Source of the DNA: Gryganskiella cystojenkinii
Taxonomy: Eukaryota > Mortierellomycota > Mortierellomycetes > Mortierellales > Mortierellaceae
Direction: 5' to 3'
NCBI GenBank assembly: GCA_015852425.1
Contig: JAAAIG010000708.1
Coordinates: 1-20,360 of the forward strand
Length of the DNA: 20,360 nucleotides
Part shown: positions 1 to 8,191 of the stretch, in pieces
Position numbering within the stretch: position 1 is the first letter of the stretch
Layout: each line of letters begins with the position of its first letter
Notes under the pieces: model-generated
Seen by the model: the letters and a program-made list of their open reading frames with translations, nothing else
What the model was told of the DNA's origin: nothing
The model's database searches: none
Program-made: the position numbers and the translations under genes

Positions 1-413
1 TTCGTCTCTACAAGGCCAACATCCCCTTGATCGTCGCTGCCGGTAACAGCGCCGACCAGGATGCCTGCACCGGTTCTCCTGCCGGTGCCCCCAACACCTT
101 GACCGTTGGTGCTTCGGACAAGTACGACAAGCCCGCTGTGTTCACCTCTTGGGGTACCTGCGTTGAGATCTTTGGACCTGGTGTCGGCATCACCTCGGCC
201 TGGATCGGTTCCACCACCGCCACCAACACTATCTCGGGTACCTCCATGGCCACCCCCCACGTCGTCGGTGTCGCTGCCTTGTACTTGTCCTTCAACAGCT
301 TGCCCACCGCACAGTCCGTCTTTGACAAGCTCACCTCGACTGCCACCGTTGGCAAGCTCACTGGTAGCTTGAAGGGATCTCCCAACAAGTTGGTCTTCAA
401 CGGTGCCATCTAA
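1..413 (+). CDS. Subtilisin-like serine protease (S8, proteinase K type), 3' end only
   Basis: This is the C-terminal 136 or so residues of a subtilase; the 5' part lies left of the window. The reading frame enters at base 3 and ends at TAA 411-413. Two catalytic-core signatures are visible. The oxyanion-hole asparagine sits in the block IPLIVAAGNSADQDAC. The nucleophile serine sits in ISGTSMATPHVVGVAALYLS. The block between them (TVGASDKYD, SWGTCVEIFGPG) follows the proteinase K subfamily closely. Two cysteines (in DACTG and GTCVE) could form or join disulfides, as expected for an extracellular enzyme. Family members are made with a signal peptide and an I9 propeptide, neither of which can be seen here. 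No intron occurs in the visible part. Codon choice is strongly biased to C-ending codons plus TTG and GGT, as in SEC61 further right, suggesting high expression. The gene is convergent with the next one. Assignment to the family is firm; substrate and exact subclass are not. Confidence 0.93.
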   Translation, partial: RLYKANIPLIVAAGNSADQDACTGSPAGAPNTLTVGASDKYDKPAVFTSWGTCVEIFGPGVGITSAWIGSTTATNTISGTSMATPHVVGVAALYLSFNSLPTAQSVFDKLTSTATVGKLTGSLKGSPNKLVFNGAI

Positions 414-685
414 AGCGCATTCAACCGCCGCATCGCCACCCAGAGGTGTTTCGTCGGATCTTACATTTAATTTTCGACCAATATCCCCTTTTTGTATCTA
501 GGAGTGTTGTATTTAGTTTTGTATCTAGCCCCGAAGTCAGTCTATCTTTTTTATGACAGGGACAGCGTTGATCGTCTCCCTCTTTTAGTGTCCCTTCCTT
601 TTATGTCCACCCCTTCTGCCTTTCTTTACGCTTGACGCGAAAGTTGGATGAATACCCCCACCCCCAAAAAAGAATTCTTTGACAG

Positions 686-691
686 AATAAA
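686..691 (+). promoter_or_regulatory. Candidate polyadenylation signal of the subtilase gene
   Basis: The hexamer AATAAA lies 273 nt downstream of the subtilase stop codon, in an A/T-rich context just before a genomic A-run. Fungal polyadenylation signals are loose, so the cleavage site cannot be fixed from sequence. Confidence 0.4.
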
Positions 692-705
692 AAATATATA
701 AAAGC

Positions 706-728
706 AAAAAAAAAAAAAAAAAAAAAAA
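706..728 (+). repeat. Poly(A) homopolymer, 23 bp
   Basis: A run of 23 uninterrupted A residues in the convergent spacer. There is no target-site duplication or processed-gene copy around it, so it reads as a simple-sequence tract rather than a retroposon tail. Confidence 0.9.
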
Positions 729-1098
729 CTCATCCTTTTAAAGGATACCAATCGAAATGAAAGGAAGGATTAAAAGACTGGCAAGTTCACATATGGGTAA
801 GAAAACAAAGTAACAAGTTCTCGTATAGACTACGTGAAATGAGCTCAGGAGGGAGCGCGTCAATATTGGACAGAGGATGGAACGAAGGCGCGAACATCAG
901 CAACTCGAGAATACACAAAAAATAATATATTTGAACCGACGCTTTGGTACCAAAGCCTTGACGAAAGCGAACGAGAAGCAAAAATTAACATGAAAAATAG
1001 GTGGACGACGAGAAGCAACAACTACAAGCGGAACCGACCAGGGACTACACCGTTTATAACAACCTAACAGTTTATCCTTGTCCATCAGATCAACAGTC

Positions 1099-3093
1099 TT
1101 AGTTCGACACCTGGACTACCTCCTGCTTGCTGATGCTGCTACCATCGTCCAGGTCATACTCGATTGTCATCCGAACCCGAACAACGCACCCGGACACAGC
1201 CTTGCTTGCGACAATGGATTCAACCGCCGCCTTTTGGATCGCTTTCTCCGTCGCGTCGAGATCCGTCGTCATGGTCCCTGACGACTCTGGATTAGACGCA
1301 GGAGGGCTCACGGAAGAGAAAGGATAAGGCGACATTGCCGGCGAAGAAGAGTTGGGTGGAGAAACCGTGTCCATCGCAATTGATGTAGCCGTAATTATGG
1401 CTGAATTCAAAGTCGAGGCAACTGTGGTCGCAACTCCGAGATCAGTGACAGTTTCATTAGTCAGTTTCGTATTTTCAGTCATCTTCGTCGTCGTCACTGT
1501 AGCTGCTGCTGTTGCTGCCGCAGGGGAAACCGATGCTGCGTCAGTAGAACTCGATTGTACAGCAGTCATTGTCTCTGCAGCCTTGACCGTCTCGAATTGA
1601 TCAGAGGTCGCTGTTGGGTCTCCAATCTTCACCTTCTTTGTCTCGGGTAAGGGAATCGAGTCACGCGCACTCGTGTTCTCGGAACAGGGCCCTAGGTGGA
1701 AACCAAGGTCAGAAACGGGTTGACTTTGATTACCTTCGACATCACTCTCAATGACCTCGCGATCTCTCTTGGTACCAAGCTGCTTCGATGACGACGACAA
1801 CAACAGAGACGACGACGACGACAATGACGGATGAGATTCCGACATATCTTTCTCGTCCTTATCCACACCCACTTGGCTCTCGTCTAGAACGACCATCCGC
1901 TGTGCTCTCATCCGTTGGTGGTGTTGTGCCATCAACTCTTCGCCATAGGGGAAGATCGTCGCTACGCGAGTCTGACTAAAGGCGTCTCTTCCCTTGAGTC
2001 GCTTTCGTTGCTGGTATGCAATCCTCTCTTGTACTTCTTGTTGAGATATTTGTTCCTCGCACTGGTATTCCTTCCGATCCTCCTTGAAGTCATCTCGGCG
2101 TCTGCGTTTTCTCGAAAAAGACAGGCCATGCGCTGGTTGAGCCAGCAGCGGAGCCAACTGCGCTCGTACTGTTGGACGCAGTCGTTGCGTGGTCTGCTGA
2201 GCTTGTGTTGTCAGAGTCTGAGCAGGAGGCTGCGTCTGTGGCTGAGTCGTGGAAGGATTGGTTGTCGTAGTGGTAGCTTGCGCCTGCACACCATGCCATC
2301 CTTGCTGTTGCAATTGCAAAACTTGCTCCTGTATACGAACGGCCTGTTGCAGTGAAGCGATCTGAAGCTGTTGCTGCTGAGTAGTTTGTTGATGTTGTTG
2401 CTGTACGGTATACAGCTGTTGTTGCGCGGCCAGAAGTCGTTGTTGCGCGGCTTGCTTTTGAAACCGAAGGATGAGTTGCTGGGGTGTAGGAGTAGGACCA
2501 TGTTGGTGTGCATAGCTCACAGCGGTGATGGCAGGCACTGATGGGTTAATACCGAGATACGGGTGAGCGATAGTTGAGGCTGTCATGGCCGAGGAGCTAA
2601 CACATGATGTTGTAGAGGTAGAAGCAGAAGCCGAAAGAGATTGATACTGTAGCTGTAGCTGTAGCTGTAGCTGCTGCTGCTGCTGTAGTAGTATGGCTTG
2701 TGTGGAGGGAGTGACAGTGGTATAGTGAGAGGATGTTGTTGCGGTCGTTCCTATACTCGTCGTGCTCGGTTGCGACAGGGTGCTGGTGCCTAGATTCGAG
2801 TTGTGGTGATTGTTTTGGTTACTGTTGATATTGTTGCTTCCTTGGACGGCAAGAGCCAGGGTCGAGGGCGAGATGGTTGCGTGGGCGAGTAAAGGTGCAC
2901 CGGGTGTGACCAGTGGGGAAGAGGAGAAGAGGGAAGATGCAGCAGAAGCAGAAGTAGAGGCAGTAAGGGAAACAGGAGTCGAAGCTGATGATGCAGACGT
3001 AGAAGAGATAGTTCCAGCGGCGTCTATGGTGGTGACCGAGAAAGAGAGAGGGCAGATGGCCCCCATAAACGGGTTCCCGTTTGACTGCGCCAT
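1099..3093 (-). CDS. Unrecognised glutamine/serine/threonine-rich nuclear-type protein, 664 aa
   Basis: One uninterrupted minus-strand frame runs from ATG (3091-3093) to TAA (1099-1101). I do not recognise the family. The N-terminal 150 or so residues are Ser/Thr/Ala-rich with an Asn/His patch (NNHHNSN). A glutamine tract (QQQQQLQLQLQLQYQ) is encoded by a hexanucleotide repeat at 2647-2688. A second Gln-rich, probably coiled-coil stretch covers roughly residues 205-275. A basic cluster RKRRRR near residue 330, followed by a charged helical-looking block to about 395 (DFKEDRKEYQCEEQ... RIAYQQRKRLKGRD), looks like a nuclear localisation signal plus the one ordered segment. Another Ser/Thr-rich linker follows. 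The last 40 residues (from KAIQKAAVESIV) are again ordered-looking, with a hydrophobic run and an acidic turn. This composition is typical of transcription factors and co-activators (SAGA or Mediator type). I infer only that, without a specific function. The protein-level Gln content and the absence of stops over 2 kb make a real gene likely; an unseen 5' intron cannot be excluded. Confidence 0.72.
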   Translation of the reverse strand: MAQSNGNPFMGAICPLSFSVTTIDAAGTISSTSASSASTPVSLTASTSASAASSLFSSSPLVTPGAPLLAHATISPSTLALAVQGSNNINSNQNNHHNSNLGTSTLSQPSTTSIGTTATTSSHYTTVTPSTQAILLQQQQQLQLQLQLQYQSLSASASTSTTSCVSSSAMTASTIAHPYLGINPSVPAITAVSYAHQHGPTPTPQQLILRFQKQAAQQRLLAAQQQLYTVQQQHQQTTQQQQLQIASLQQAVRIQEQVLQLQQQGWHGVQAQATTTTTNPSTTQPQTQPPAQTLTTQAQQTTQRLRPTVRAQLAPLLAQPAHGLSFSRKRRRRDDFKEDRKEYQCEEQISQQEVQERIAYQQRKRLKGRDAFSQTRVATIFPYGEELMAQHHQRMRAQRMVVLDESQVGVDKDEKDMSESHPSLSSSSSLLLSSSSKQLGTKRDREVIESDVEGNQSQPVSDLGFHLGPCSENTSARDSIPLPETKKVKIGDPTATSDQFETVKAAETMTAVQSSSTDAASVSPAAATAAATVTTTKMTENTKLTNETVTDLGVATTVASTLNSAIITATSIAMDTVSPPNSSSPAMSPYPFSSVSPPASNPESSGTMTTDLDATEKAIQKAAVESIVASKAVSGCVVRVRMTIEYDLDDGSSISKQEVVQVSN
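2647..2688 (-). repeat. Coding microsatellite (CTACAG)n/(CAG)n in the Q-rich gene
   Basis: On the plus strand four CTGTAG units (2647-2670) are followed by five CTG units and a final TAG (2671-2688). Read on the minus strand this gives the alternating Leu-Gln and pure Gln run of the protein. The tract keeps the frame, so length variation would change the protein in steps of one or two residues. Confidence 0.9.
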
Positions 3094-3135
3094 TGCTTAC
3101 AAGAACGATGATTCTGGGGGGAAGTCGTGGACACA

Positions 3136-3175
3136 GGGAAAGAGGGAGAAGAGAGAGAGAGGGGGAGAGAGAGGG
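3136..3175 (-). promoter_or_regulatory. Polypyrimidine (CT) tract upstream of the Q-rich gene
   Basis: The plus strand is almost pure purine (GA repeats), so the minus strand, which is the sense strand of the gene starting at 3093, is a CT-rich tract 43-82 bp before the ATG. Similar CT stretches precede many highly transcribed fungal genes; the role here is inferred. Confidence 0.45.
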
Positions 3176-3387
3176 TGAAAGTGAGTGCAAGTAGGTAGGT
3201 AATGCGCGAAGAGAAAGGCTGGGGCAATTTTTTCGAAGAAAAAAGAAAGAGAGGGAAGTGGGAATCGCGCTTTGGTTGTCCCTTTTTATCCAGCAATTTC
3301 ACGGTCACATAAATGTCAAATGTCCTAACTTTTCTGCTGTTGCTTGCTGAACCCACCTGTGATTTACCCTTGAATGGTGAACATAAT

Positions 3388-3402
3388 CCTATCGCCGATA
3401 GG
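3388..3402. repeat. Perfect 15-bp dyad CCTATCG-C-CGATAGG
   Basis: Two exact 7-bp arms flank one central base, about 295 bp upstream of the Q-rich gene start. The geometry fits a site for a dimeric DNA-binding protein; no known factor is assigned. Confidence 0.6.
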
Positions 3403-3509
3403 TCCACAGCAATAGTCTTCATTAGCTGCACCCTGACCTTACCTGTTGATGGAACATTAGAGGCTGGGGTCGGTGGTTCTTGTTCGCCTCAAGGAACATG
3501 GAAAGAGCA

Positions 3510-3530
3510 ACGTCTAGGTTTTTTAGACGT
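3510..3530. repeat. Stem-loop ACGTCTA / TAGACGT with 7-nt loop
   Basis: Exact 7-bp arms at 3510-3516 and 3524-3530 enclose GGTTTTT. It lies between OST1 (3' side, minus strand) and the Q-rich gene. A T-run follows on the plus strand, but no plus-strand gene ends here. Confidence 0.6.
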
Positions 3531-3759
3531 GTACTTTTTTAAACGAAAAAAAGGCGAAGTGGGCATGGGTGCGGTCAGTGAGAGTCGAATACAACGGCGG
3601 GGATAAAGCGCAGCAGATAAAGGCTTTTTGGCAAAGAAACCAATTCTCGTATATTTTTGTTGTCTAGATGACTTTGCGACTAGATACACGTTCGACTCTC
3701 TACCCTTGGGTGATATTTTTTCAACTCTTGTCCATTCTCCTCCTTCGAAAAGTAACTTT

Positions 3760-5742
3760 CTACTTCTTCAAAGTCGATCCTCCAATCTTGAAATCCAACC
3801 TGGAAAAGACCATCGACGATCCAAACAAGATCATGAGCATCGTCGCGGCAGCCAGGGGCTTGGTCAAGTAGGACGAGGACGAGTACTCGTACTCGATAAA
3901 CAGATCCTGAGCATGCTCCTCAATAAAGTTTTTGGCCCAGATCGAGATCGTGTAGCGTCCAGCGCTGTCCATATAGGTCTTGGTTGTCGAGTGTTCAATG
4001 TTCTCCACCTCAAAAGGCATCTCCAGCTTGACGTTCCTGTTTGCAGTGAGGAGAATAAACGAGGGATAGCGAAAGGTGTTGTTAGAGAGCAGAAAAAGAA
4101 TCAAGTTAGAGGGATAAAACGACTCGCCTCCCTCTTCAATTGAGTGAATCGAGTATCAATCATCATATCGAAGCTGCAGTTGCCATTGAAACATACTTGG
4201 CACCCTCGGGCAGGACAATGCGAATCTCAACTTCTTCATAAGTTGTGTCCTTGATAGGAGCAAAAACGGGGACCTTGAGAATATACTTGTCACCACCCTT
4301 GGCCGACTTGCGGAGGTATCCATCCAAGGGAACGTTGTATCCAGTGTACCAAGTGGTGTTCCAGCCACCAAAAAGAGGGAAACGAGGCTTGAGGTTGAAC
4401 TGGATGTGATCAGAATGGTGTTGAAGAGTCGAGGTCGAAATGTTGCCAATCTCATCACGATAGTAGATATCCCTTGCCAACTTTGGAATTTGAGTCGCAA
4501 ACTCCAAAATGCCGTTGCCCTCGCGAATGCCGTGGGGGTTACGCTGGAAGTCGATCCTGCTGAACTGTCCCTTCAATCTACAGGAATCGTAACAAAGAAT
4601 GAACATGTTAGTTGACATGAATAACAGACCTTGGATTTTTTTTTATAACAAAAAAGATTTCCAACATACTGAGCGCCCTTGTTGACAAAGTTGATGTGCT
4701 CCTCGACGGCGAGGTTGTTGCCCCATTGCGAGATCTCGACATCACGACGGAGATGACGAACATGACTGACGGTTCCTGGCAACTCGTACTGAACTTCAAA
4801 GATGCCGTGCTCCAAGGCCTTGACGTCACTGTAAGGTCCAAGGACAACCTGGTTGGCTTTGACCACCAAGGCACTCTCCTCGGGGTGCTCGAGGACCTCC
4901 AAGTTGCCGTTGGGTGTACTGTTGGAGCAACGACGAATAACAATGGTGACGGTAAACACAAAAAATTAAGTTCCGAGTTAGAACACAGTAAAAAGTAAAA
5001 GAACATTAGCAAAGAGGAGGGTCTCACACGTCAGGTGTATGCAACTTACACGACAGTGGTCTTTTGCTTGGAGGCAGGGTAGGCGGTCAACGCGAATGGG
5101 TTTCCAAAGTAAACAAACCGCTGCTTCTCGGCCTGGCCAACATGAGTAGGGAAGGGACGGATGATGTTCGAGAGAGAAGTCTTGACGGTGATCTGAACCT
5201 TCTCGCCGGGGGTCAATGGTTGGGACAGCTTGACCTTGTAGTATTGGAAGTCGCTAAAACATCACATGTCCGACAGGGCTTTCGTTAACATACCGTCATA
5301 GCAACAGGAAAGGATATCAAGCTCAAAGTAGGGGCACAGGGGAGAGATCCATTAGTCGACAGCAGATATGGGTGGTTAGTTTGACTTACGGATCCGAGTA
5401 CTTCTCGTCCTTGGTGACGTGGAGGATCTCCTTGGTCTTTCTGTTCTCTGCGGTGATGTAGGCGATGTGGTCGGAGTAGGCCTGGTCGAGGGGGACATAG
5501 TACTCTGACACGGCCTCGGTCGCAATGTTCTGCAGAGCAGCAGAGGTGACTTCACGAATCAATGACTTTGAGAGGTCGAGGGTACGGAGCAAGTTTGTAA
5601 TCTTGAGCGTTTGGGGGACGGAGGGGATATCCTCATCAGACCAGTTGACATGGTCGTCCTCGGCTGAAACGATGACAGCGGTCGAGATGAGGAGAGAGGC
5701 GACGATGGCCACGAAGGTGCGGCGCGAGATGAAGAAGCGCAT
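3760..5742 (-). CDS. OST1: Ribophorin I, oligosaccharyltransferase subunit OST1, 487 aa, five exons
   Basis: OST1 is a non-catalytic subunit of the ER oligosaccharyltransferase, which N-glycosylates nascent chains near the translocon. Exons on the minus strand are 5742-5390, 5253-5050, 4918-4670, 4577-4197 and 4036-3760 (1464 nt). The introns of 136, 131, 92 and 160 nt start GTAAGT or GTATGT and end in AG; all are phase 2. A signal peptide covers residues 1-27 (SRRTFVAIVASLLISTAVIVSA). The lumenal part carries family blocks such as GAQLKGQFSRIDFQRNP, FPLFGGWNTTWYTGYN and VVLPEGAK-type text. One membrane span lies near residues 453-471 (LAAATMLMILFGSSMVF), leaving a short cytosolic tail ending LKK. 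Sequons NWS, NIS and NTT are present. The length is close to yeast and animal ribophorin I. The start is fixed by the signal peptide. DRG1 lies upstream on the same strand with a 558-bp spacer. Identity is secure; exact junctions are by eye. Confidence 0.93.
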
Positions 5743-5826
5743 CTGATGATGGAAATGATGATGAAAATGAGGGTCACGTCGAGTCTAGAGATCCTTGTTC
5801 GAGTAAGGAGGAGTCCGATGTTATGC

Positions 5827-5837
5827 GTCGAACGGTC
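5827..5837 (-). promoter_or_regulatory. Direct repeat copy 1, GTCGAACGGTC, upstream of OST1
   Basis: An exact 11-mer that recurs at 6061-6071 in the same orientation, 85 bp upstream of the OST1 start on the minus strand. Two exact copies in a 558-bp spacer are unlikely by chance but not impossible. Role unknown. Confidence 0.4.
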
Positions 5838-5841
5838 TGAT

Positions 5842-5851
5842 GTCCCGGGAC
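5842..5851. promoter_or_regulatory. Palindrome GTCCCGGGAC upstream of OST1
   Basis: A perfect 10-bp palindrome, 100 bp before the OST1 start and four bases from copy 1 of the 11-bp direct repeat. It could be a binding site for a dimeric zinc-cluster-like regulator, whose sites often use CGG/CCG half-sites. This is inference only. Confidence 0.4.
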
Positions 5852-5939
5852 TGGTTTGATGTGGAAGTCGAGAGCAAAGGGAGAAGGATGAAGATGTGAA
5901 GGACGTGAGAGCGGTAAAATAGAATAAAAACAGATGATG

Positions 5940-5949
5940 GCGCATGCGC
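5940..5949. promoter_or_regulatory. Palindrome GCGCATGCGC upstream of OST1
   Basis: A perfect 10-bp CpG-containing palindrome 198 bp before the OST1 start. The same core is the binding site of the metazoan factor NRF-1, which I do not expect in fungi, so a different dimeric factor or chance must explain it. Confidence 0.4.
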
Positions 5950-6060
5950 TGACGCGACTGTTTCCTACAGGGCGGCCGAGGGGAGCCAGGGGGTGAGAAA
6001 CTATTTGTGATTTGACCGCTGAATCGAAATTTTTGACTCGTCTGGTAGATCGACGTTCCT

Positions 6061-6071
6061 GTCGAACGGTC
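6061..6071 (-). promoter_or_regulatory. Direct repeat copy 2, GTCGAACGGTC
   Basis: Second exact copy of the 11-mer at 5827-5837. It lies 319 bp upstream of the OST1 start, next to the candidate DRG1 polyadenylation signal. Confidence 0.35.
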
Positions 6072-6074
6072 CTT

Positions 6075-6080
6075 TTTATT
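6075..6080 (-). promoter_or_regulatory. Candidate polyadenylation signal of DRG1
   Basis: TTTATT on the plus strand reads AATAAA on the minus strand, about 220 nt downstream of the DRG1 stop. Confidence 0.35.
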
Positions 6081-6130
6081 CTTTCTTTAGTCGCCTGAAC
6101 ACTCAGCCTTCGTTCCTTGTCTTCACCACT

Positions 6131-6174
6131 ATCATCATCATCACCACCACTAACATTATCATCATCATCATTAT
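6131..6174. repeat. Imperfect ATC/CAC trinucleotide microsatellite
   Basis: Repeated ATC units interrupted by CAC and TAAC, non-coding, in the spacer between OST1 and DRG1. Slippage-prone simple sequence. Confidence 0.8.
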
Positions 6175-6300
6175 CGTCGCAGCCCTACTTATGCTAAATA
6201 TTTTAATTTCATAAAGTGTTTTGGTCCAGCTTGTTCCTATGCTCTATGCCTAGACAACAGCGAATTCTACTATGCAAAAAATGACATTTTCTTCCCCAGT

Positions 6301-8191
6301 TTAAACCTTCTTGATGATCTGCACAACATCCTCGTCTGCCAGCATATGTTCCTTGCCGACCTTCTGAGGGTTATGTTTTGCTGACGATCCCCAAACCAAT
6401 GCACTAAAGAAATAGAAAAAAAAAAACATATGAAAAAGTTGGTTAGTCTCTGAGGTCTCGCCAACAATCGTAGTGAAGTATGAAGGTACAAGTCATTGTC
6501 ATTGCAAACAATTAGCCAAACAAAAACTTACTATTTGAACTCGCGCAAAATGGCCTTGTGAATGTTGTTACAGAATCCTTCCAGTGTGGCATTCTCACGT
6601 CGGAGAACCACAGGCGAGGAGTAATCGGGCAGTTGACCCTTGGGCTTGGTGTAAATACGGGCAAGATCCAGGTACTCCCAGGCTTTGGCCAACAATTCGT
6701 CAAAATTCCACTCGTGATGGGCGCAAATGGGCACAGCGTGAGGGATCTTGGAGACAAGGTCCAATTCCTCGATCGAGATCTGATCAATCTTGTTGAGGAC
6801 GTACAAGCAGGGCATGTACACACGGTTACCCTCAATCACATCAATCAACTCGTCGACAGTGGCGTCGCACTTGAAAGAGATATCGGCGTTGTGGATCTTG
6901 TACTCGCTCAACACAGCCTTGACCTCATCCAGATCCAAGTGTGTCAAGGGAACAGTGTTGGTCATGCTGATACCACCCTTCTCCTTCTTCTTGAAGTAGA
7001 TGTTTGGTGGCTTTTGGTTGAGACGGATACCGAATCCTTCCAATTCCTTCTCGATAATGCGCTTGTCTCCAAGAGGCTTCAAGACATCCAACACCAAGAA
7101 GATCAATGAGCAGGTACGGGCGACAGCAATAACCTGACGACCTATAAAGCAGAGAGAGAGTAGGTGATATGGACAGAGGAAGAAGGGGTGAGTGTCGCTG
7201 TTCCTTATTTGATCTTTCTTCGTTAATGGTGGTAGTGTCCTGAATCCAGTGTCGTGTGCGTCTTTGTCTTTAAAAGATCATTCGTAGTGCCTTATGAGGG
7301 AAAAGATGACCGAGATTCGATTCCTTGTCAAAGACATCAATTCTTCCTGTTCTTCATATGTGGATGCTCAGCTCGACGCTTTAGCAGGAGGAGCGTTATG
7401 CTTCCTCCAATTCTTGAGTTTGTTATCCTGCGCTCTGTCTGTTGGAACTTGGACCTGACAAATGCTCCAGATATGCCCTGCGTTCGACAATATCCTGTCA
7501 GCGAGCGCTGTTTTGAAGACAATTGACATTGTGACACATACCACGACCCTTTCCGTCCTTGGCACCCTCGATAATTCCGGGAAGATCCAGAATCTGCAAC
7601 TTGGCTCCGTTGTATTGAACGACACCGGGGACAGTGGTCAAGGTTGTGAACTCGTAGGCGGCGACCTCCGAGTGTGTTCCTGTAAGCTTGGACATGAGTG
7701 TTGACTTTCCGACAGAGGGGAATCCAACAAATCCAATACGACCCACTCCTGTCTTTGCAACATCGAATCCCACTGTTATGCGAGAAAGAGAAGTAGAAGA
7801 ATGTGTTGGTTAGAAGCTGTATCCTAGAGAATTGCTTTTTCTGCCGCAGTCGAGAAGAGCTGAAACAGGAACCGTGCTACTTACAGCCTGGACCACCACC
7901 ACCACTAGTGGTGGGAGTCAAGAGCTCACGTCTCAACTTGGCCAGCTTGGCCTTGAGCCCACCCAAATGTTGAGAAGTGGCCTACAATGAAAAGAGGAAC
8001 AATGGAAGACGAGAGGATCTGATTAGGCCGAGGGGTCGATTTGAATGTAGGAATGTAATGAATGCAAAATCGTTCCAGAGATTGTAAAGCGTAGGATAAT
8101 AGTAAGTATATCAAGAAATGGTCCGCACCTTGTTCTTCTGGGTACGAGCCATCTCGGCCTCGATTTCCTTGATCTTTTCCACGGTCGTCAT
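6301..8191 (-). CDS. RBG1: DRG1-type GTP-binding protein (Rbg1), 367 aa, five exons
   Basis: DRG1/Rbg1 is a conserved cytosolic GTPase of the OBG-HflX superfamily. With its DFRP1/Tma46 partner it binds ribosomes and helps translation elongate through difficult stretches. Exons on the minus strand are 8191-8129, 7981-7885, 7772-7542, 7141-6532 and 6403-6301 (1104 nt). Introns are 147, 112, 400 and 128 nt. The helical start [21 protein letters not shown] is characteristic. A Gly-rich hinge follows (TTSGGGGPG). Then come G1 GFPSVGKS (residues 70-77), the G2 block [10 protein letters not shown]3 DLPG (116-119) and G4 NKID (247-250). The C-terminal TGS domain includes [17 protein letters not shown] and ends [19 protein letters not shown]. 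The length equals human DRG1. The gene is divergent from PRP16 (279 bp between starts). Intron 1 has a non-consensus GTGCGG donor, and intron 3 is unusually long for this locus. DRG2 is excluded by the N-terminus and by overall match. Confidence 0.96.
7142..7541 (-). other. Long intron 3 of DRG1 (400 nt)
   Basis: This intron is about three times the length of its neighbours. It starts GTATGT and ends TTTATAG and splits the conserved [13 protein letters not shown] block cleanly. Inside it is a stem-loop at 7387-7408 (GGAGG+AGC pairing with GCT+CCTCC, one bulged base). I could not fit a complete C/D or H/ACA snoRNA or a tRNA to it. Confidence 0.75.

Larger units (their letters stand above)
414..1098. 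other. Convergent spacer: 3' UTRs of the subtilase and the Q-rich gene
   Basis: This 685-bp stretch separates two stop codons facing each other. It holds an AATAAA at 686-691 on the plus strand (273 nt after the subtilase stop), a run of 23 A at 706-728, and next to it a short perfect inverted repeat ATCCTTT-T-AAAGGAT at 732-746. The only open frames are short and have no recognisable content. No tRNA or other RNA gene was seen. Confidence 0.7.
3094..3759. other. Spacer: promoter/5' UTR of the Q-rich gene and 3' UTR of OST1
   Basis: This 666-bp stretch lies between the start of the Q-rich gene and the stop of OST1, both on the minus strand. Next to the Q-rich start is a GA-rich tract (3136-3175, CT-rich in the transcript direction), a common fungal core-promoter or leader feature. 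Further out are two perfect dyads: CCTATCG-C-CGATAGG (3388-3402) and a 7-bp stem with 7-nt loop ACGTCTA...TAGACGT (3510-3530). No coding content is recognisable. Confidence 0.6.
5743..6300. other. Spacer: OST1 promoter and DRG1 3' UTR
   Basis: This 558-bp stretch holds the upstream region of OST1 and the 3' end of DRG1, both minus strand. It contains two perfect 10-bp palindromes, an 11-bp direct repeat, an ATC/CAC microsatellite (6131-6174) and a minus-strand AATAAA (6075-6080). No open frame with recognisable content was seen. Confidence 0.65.

Noticed and set aside
706..728. A-runs at 706-728, 15822-15839 and 20346-20360 as tails of retroposed copies.
   Set aside because: No target-site duplications and no intronless gene copies next to them; homopolymers are common throughout these spacers.
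3628..4143. Plus-strand open frame of 171 codons across the end of OST1.
   Set aside because: It spans the OST1 terminal exon and an intron on the other strand and has no recognisable content.
5899..5911. GGACGTGAGA upstream of OST1 as a possible unfolded-protein-response element.
   Set aside because: It only partly matches known UPRE forms, and no similar site stands out upstream of SEC61, where one would also be expected.
7261..7336. tRNA-like stretch inside the DRG1 intron: a B-box-like GATTCGATTCC and a nearly complementary acceptor pair (TCTTTGT with TCAAAGA).
   Set aside because: No A box or D arm, no anticodon stem, a mismatch closing the T stem, and wrong inner spacing. A real tRNA would need all of these.
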